Source of the DNA: a virus
DNA length: 64,000 nucleotides
Reading direction: 5' to 3' (one strand)
Virus record (IMG/VR): IMGVR_UViG_3300021185_001730
Location: 1-64,000 of that record
Position 1 is the stretch's first letter; the number at the start of each line of letters is the position of its first letter. Of the stretch, positions 61,500 to 64,000 are shown piece after piece. The translations under genes were made by a program, and so were the position numbers. Below the pieces are notes generated by a model, which was not told where the DNA came from, searched no databases, and saw nothing but the letters and a program-made list of their open reading frames with translations.

Positions 61500-64000
61500 A
61501 TGAGTGTTTATATACAAGAGGTCTTAGGGCTACTAAAAAGAAATAAAAAGAAGACAAAACTAGACAAAATGAGAGATCATTTTGAGTTTGGTAAACTTTA
61601 TAATAACAGTTCCCTGAATACAGGTGCGGCTTATAACCCTAAGATGGAACCTTTTGTTGTGAAGTTTGGTGACTTAGTATGTGAAGTTACTGAGAACTTA
61701 ACAAGAACACAACCTGGCTCAGGTAATTTAGGAGTTGTTCCTGTGTATACAACACCAGAAGGCTCATGTGCATGGGATACATTAATGGATTCTATCATAA
61801 CACAAAATGCAGTAGGTGATACTATTAATATTGCAGGTGACTTATATGTACAAGGTACTATAACAACTCCAACATTAACAGAAGACCGTGTTGTTATTGT
61901 AGGACCAGGAGGTGTATTAGAAGATGATGGTAACTTTACAATGGATGGAGTTACATTTACTGCATTAGTAAATGTACAACATGGTAGTATTACAGCATCC
62001 CCAAATGTTCCAACAACTACTACAACTTTAAATTCAAATATTATACTTAATGGACCAGTAACTGACTCACAAGGAAATGTAGGTCAATTATCTCAAGTAC
62101 TTGTAGGTTTAGGTGACGGAAGAGTTATATGGTCAGATGATGATGTTGTAGAAGCTTTGACTTATGGAAGCTTATGGCAAGGTAATATAAACAATTTAAA
62201 ACAAGAGTTACCTATTGGAACAGCAGATCAGATTCTTATTTCTGATGGTACTACTTTTGCATGGCAAGATAATCCTGCTGCAATTGTAGGTGAAATATGT
62301 GCTGTATATAGAATTCCTTTATGGACACCTGATTCAAATACATTAGGTTGTTCTTTATTAATACAGGATGGTAACTCAACAACGCCTGCTACTAAGATTA
62401 CTAATGATGGTAAGCTACAACAAACAAAAGAATTATTCTTAGATACAGTAGCACAAGATGATACTCTTACAGAAGTATTAGTAAGAGACACAGGTGCTTC
62501 TAATGAAGTTAAGTTTAGAGATGTAGCTACAATTGTTCCTCCTGTAGGATTTGATACACTTGTGATGAGTGATGTTAATGACTGGACACAAACTTACCTT
62601 AATGCATATGTACCTCTTGATGATACAAGTGTAGCATATATGCGTATTGGTGGTATGACAGGATTAACAGATGGTCAAGAAGGACACGTCATTGCAGAAA
62701 ATGTAAAGAGTGGTGCTCTTCTAGCACAAGATGCTATTAGATTCCCAAATGGTTGGGGTATTCCGGGTGAACTATGGAACAATCAGGTATCATGGACAAT
62801 AGGTGCCAATGGTATGAATGGATATAAAGATACAGATACACTGTTATTTGGTGAGACACTTAAATTTAAATATATAAACTACCAAGCACCCGGTCAAGCA
62901 AATAATGTTTTATTTTGGGATGCTTGTTGTAAACTTTATTCATCTAATCAATGTCCTGTAGGAACAAATCAAACACTTACAACAGATGAAAATATAGCTA
63001 TATCAAGTCAAGCTGTAGTTGTTGATGATGGCTTTGGTGGATATGGTCTTACTTATGCATTACAAACTAATGTTAGTAATGGTACATTAAATTTCAATAC
63101 AACTACTGGTCAATATACATATACTCCAGCTACTAATTATTTTGGTACAGATCAATTTACTTATACAGCAACTGATGGATATTGTACAACAGATCCTATT
63201 ACTGTAACAATTATTGTTAATGCAGTAGCTGAACCACCTATATGGACTAGCTCATGTCCTGACACAAGTAGTCTTATAGCAGGAGATGTTTATACATATA
63301 ATTATACAGTAAGTGATCCAGATCACGCATGTAACCAACTCAGTGTAAGTTTTACTTTAACAGATAATGCTACTGGTCTTCCGGCTACATGGCTAACTAA
63401 TACGTATAATAATGACTGTACTGGTACTATAACAGGAACTTATCCTGTAACAGGTGGTGTATTCACATTAGCCTTGACAGTAACAGATACTGATACTCCT
63501 GCTAACTCTACAGGTCAAGTTTGTAATATAGCAGGTCTTGTCCCAGATAAGGATACATTCTTTAATTTCTGGTTTGATCTATCAGGATCAATGGATGATA
63601 TTGTAAATACAATAGCATCAAACTCAAGTTTAGCAAGAGTATATTCTCAATCAGATACTGGTGGTACAGGTACAGGAACAAGTACTCTTCAAATGAATCC
63701 CGGCATAGGTGGTCTAAGAAGAGTTGACGTTCCACTAAATGTTGCTGCTGGATGGAATAGTAGTTCAACTAATGGAAATTCTTCATGGTGGTGTGTAAGA
63801 CCAGGTATGAGTGTATCAGGTCCAGGAATTCTACCAGGAACGTTTGTTGCAGCTACAAACTTTACTGCTATACCGGGGCAAATGACACTAGAGGATGCCG
63901 GTGGAAACGCTATAATTCATACTGTAGCTGCAAATACAGAGTTAACATTTGAGTTAACTGCTACAATGATAGGTGCTGATTATACTGATATAAATAATTT
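61500..64000 (+). CDS. VWA-bearing tail fibre/adhesin, cut by the window end
   Basis: 833 residues visible, frame open to the last base, so the 3' end is missing. The start peptide (MSVYIQEVLGLLKRNKKK) resembles the other fibre N-termini. Residues 100-480 are a beta-rich fibre. Residues about 495-575 form a bacterial Ig/cadherin-like repeat with GTLNFNTTTGQYTYTP and NYFGTDQFTYTATDG, followed by another sandwich (VTDTDTPANS). From about 685 comes a VWA domain: FDLSGSMDD gives MIDAS D693, S695 and S697. Likely an adhesin for the host surface using a divalent metal. It follows the 1341-residue fibre after 20 bases. Confidence 0.7.
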   Translation, partial: MSVYIQEVLGLLKRNKKKTKLDKMRDHFEFGKLYNNSSLNTGAAYNPKMEPFVVKFGDLVCEVTENLTRTQPGSGNLGVVPVYTTPEGSCAWDTLMDSIITQNAVGDTINIAGDLYVQGTITTPTLTEDRVVIVGPGGVLEDDGNFTMDGVTFTALVNVQHGSITASPNVPTTTTTLNSNIILNGPVTDSQGNVGQLSQVLVGLGDGRVIWSDDDVVEALTYGSLWQGNINNLKQELPIGTADQILISDGTTFAWQDNPAAIVGEICAVYRIPLWTPDSNTLGCSLLIQDGNSTTPATKITNDGKLQQTKELFLDTVAQDDTLTEVLVRDTGASNEVKFRDVATIVPPVGFDTLVMSDVNDWTQTYLNAYVPLDDTSVAYMRIGGMTGLTDGQEGHVIAENVKSGALLAQDAIRFPNGWGIPGELWNNQVSWTIGANGMNGYKDTDTLLFGETLKFKYINYQAPGQANNVLFWDACCKLYSSNQCPVGTNQTLTTDENIAISSQAVVVDDGFGGYGLTYALQTNVSNGTLNFNTTTGQYTYTPATNYFGTDQFTYTATDGYCTTDPITVTIIVNAVAEPPIWTSSCPDTSSLIAGDVYTYNYTVSDPDHACNQLSVSFTLTDNATGLPATWLTNTYNNDCTGTITGTYPVTGGVFTLALTVTDTDTPANSTGQVCNIAGLVPDKDTFFNFWFDLSGSMDDIVNTIASNSSLARVYSQSDTGGTGTGTSTLQMNPGIGGLRRVDVPLNVAAGWNSSSTNGNSSWWCVRPGMSVSGPGILPGTFVAATNFTAIPGQMTLEDAGGNAIIHTVAANTELTFELTATMIGADYTDINN

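Noticed and set aside
3-64000. Stop-codon reassignment, as found in some crAss-like phages
   Set aside because: TAA, TAG and TGA all end clear genes here (e.g. TAG at 3429, 3838 and 17727; TGA at 54608), and no gene needs an internal stop decoded.

Overview
The window (64 kb, AT-rich, densely packed) looks like the virion half of a large tailed phage infecting a Bacteroidota host, most likely a marine or other environmental Flavobacteriia. It resembles the crAss-like phages (Crassvirales) or a sister lineage. The reasons are: (i) a 4649-residue protein carrying an RNA polymerase beta-prime-type active-site motif of the form DFDID, as in the crAss-like virion RNA polymerase; (ii) a run of giant genes after small connector-like genes, which is the ring/muzzle/cargo/polymerase order of crAss-like phages; (iii) promoters of Bacteroidota type (TTTG-N19-TAnnTTTG) and A-rich leaders without Shine-Dalgarno sequences. 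No terminase, portal, major capsid protein, DNA polymerase, tRNA or CRISPR array is visible, so the replication and capsid genes must lie outside the window.

Layout. 3-7628: distal tail genes. These are a 5'-truncated fibre with a C-terminal S74 chaperone, a small SDFYG-family tail protein, two small basic or coiled proteins, a tail protein with a VWA domain, and a Cys-rich Fn3 protein. 7742-11230: a metallophosphoesterase, an unknown protein and two connector (ring)-like proteins. 11250-17729: a 2159-residue muzzle/nozzle-like protein with an inserted VWA domain. 17731-50461: six consecutive giant genes totalling about 10,860 residues, read here as proteins packaged in the head and injected. 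They carry ADP-ribosyltransferase-like and lytic-transglycosylase-like domains, a zincin motif, the RNA polymerase, and a second polyprotein whose zincin and nuclease motifs look degenerate. 50554-50967: a holin with a terminator across its 3' end. 50957-54040 (minus strand): a small possible lipoprotein, class I ribonucleotide reductase nrdA and nrdB, and a 62-residue protein. 54041-54192: a divergent control region. 54193-64000: four overlapping microgenes, three fibre genes that share an N-terminal docking-type peptide, a second (3TM type) holin, small Lys/Gly-rich proteins, a 28-residue CDGSH-like protein, and a VWA-bearing fibre cut by the window end.

How it fits together. The tail genes recognise the cell. 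The transglycosylase-like domain would open the wall during injection. The giant cargo proteins would deliver a virion RNA polymerase together with protease-like and ART-like effectors. The RNR operon, in the opposite orientation and behind a host-type promoter element, would supply dNTPs for replication. The two holins end the cycle. The most unusual features are the polymerase/protease polyprotein, three MIDAS-type VWA modules in tail proteins, protein-identical fibre repeats that are heavily recoded at synonymous sites, and the miniature CDGSH gene. All family assignments are from motif reading only; no database search was possible.
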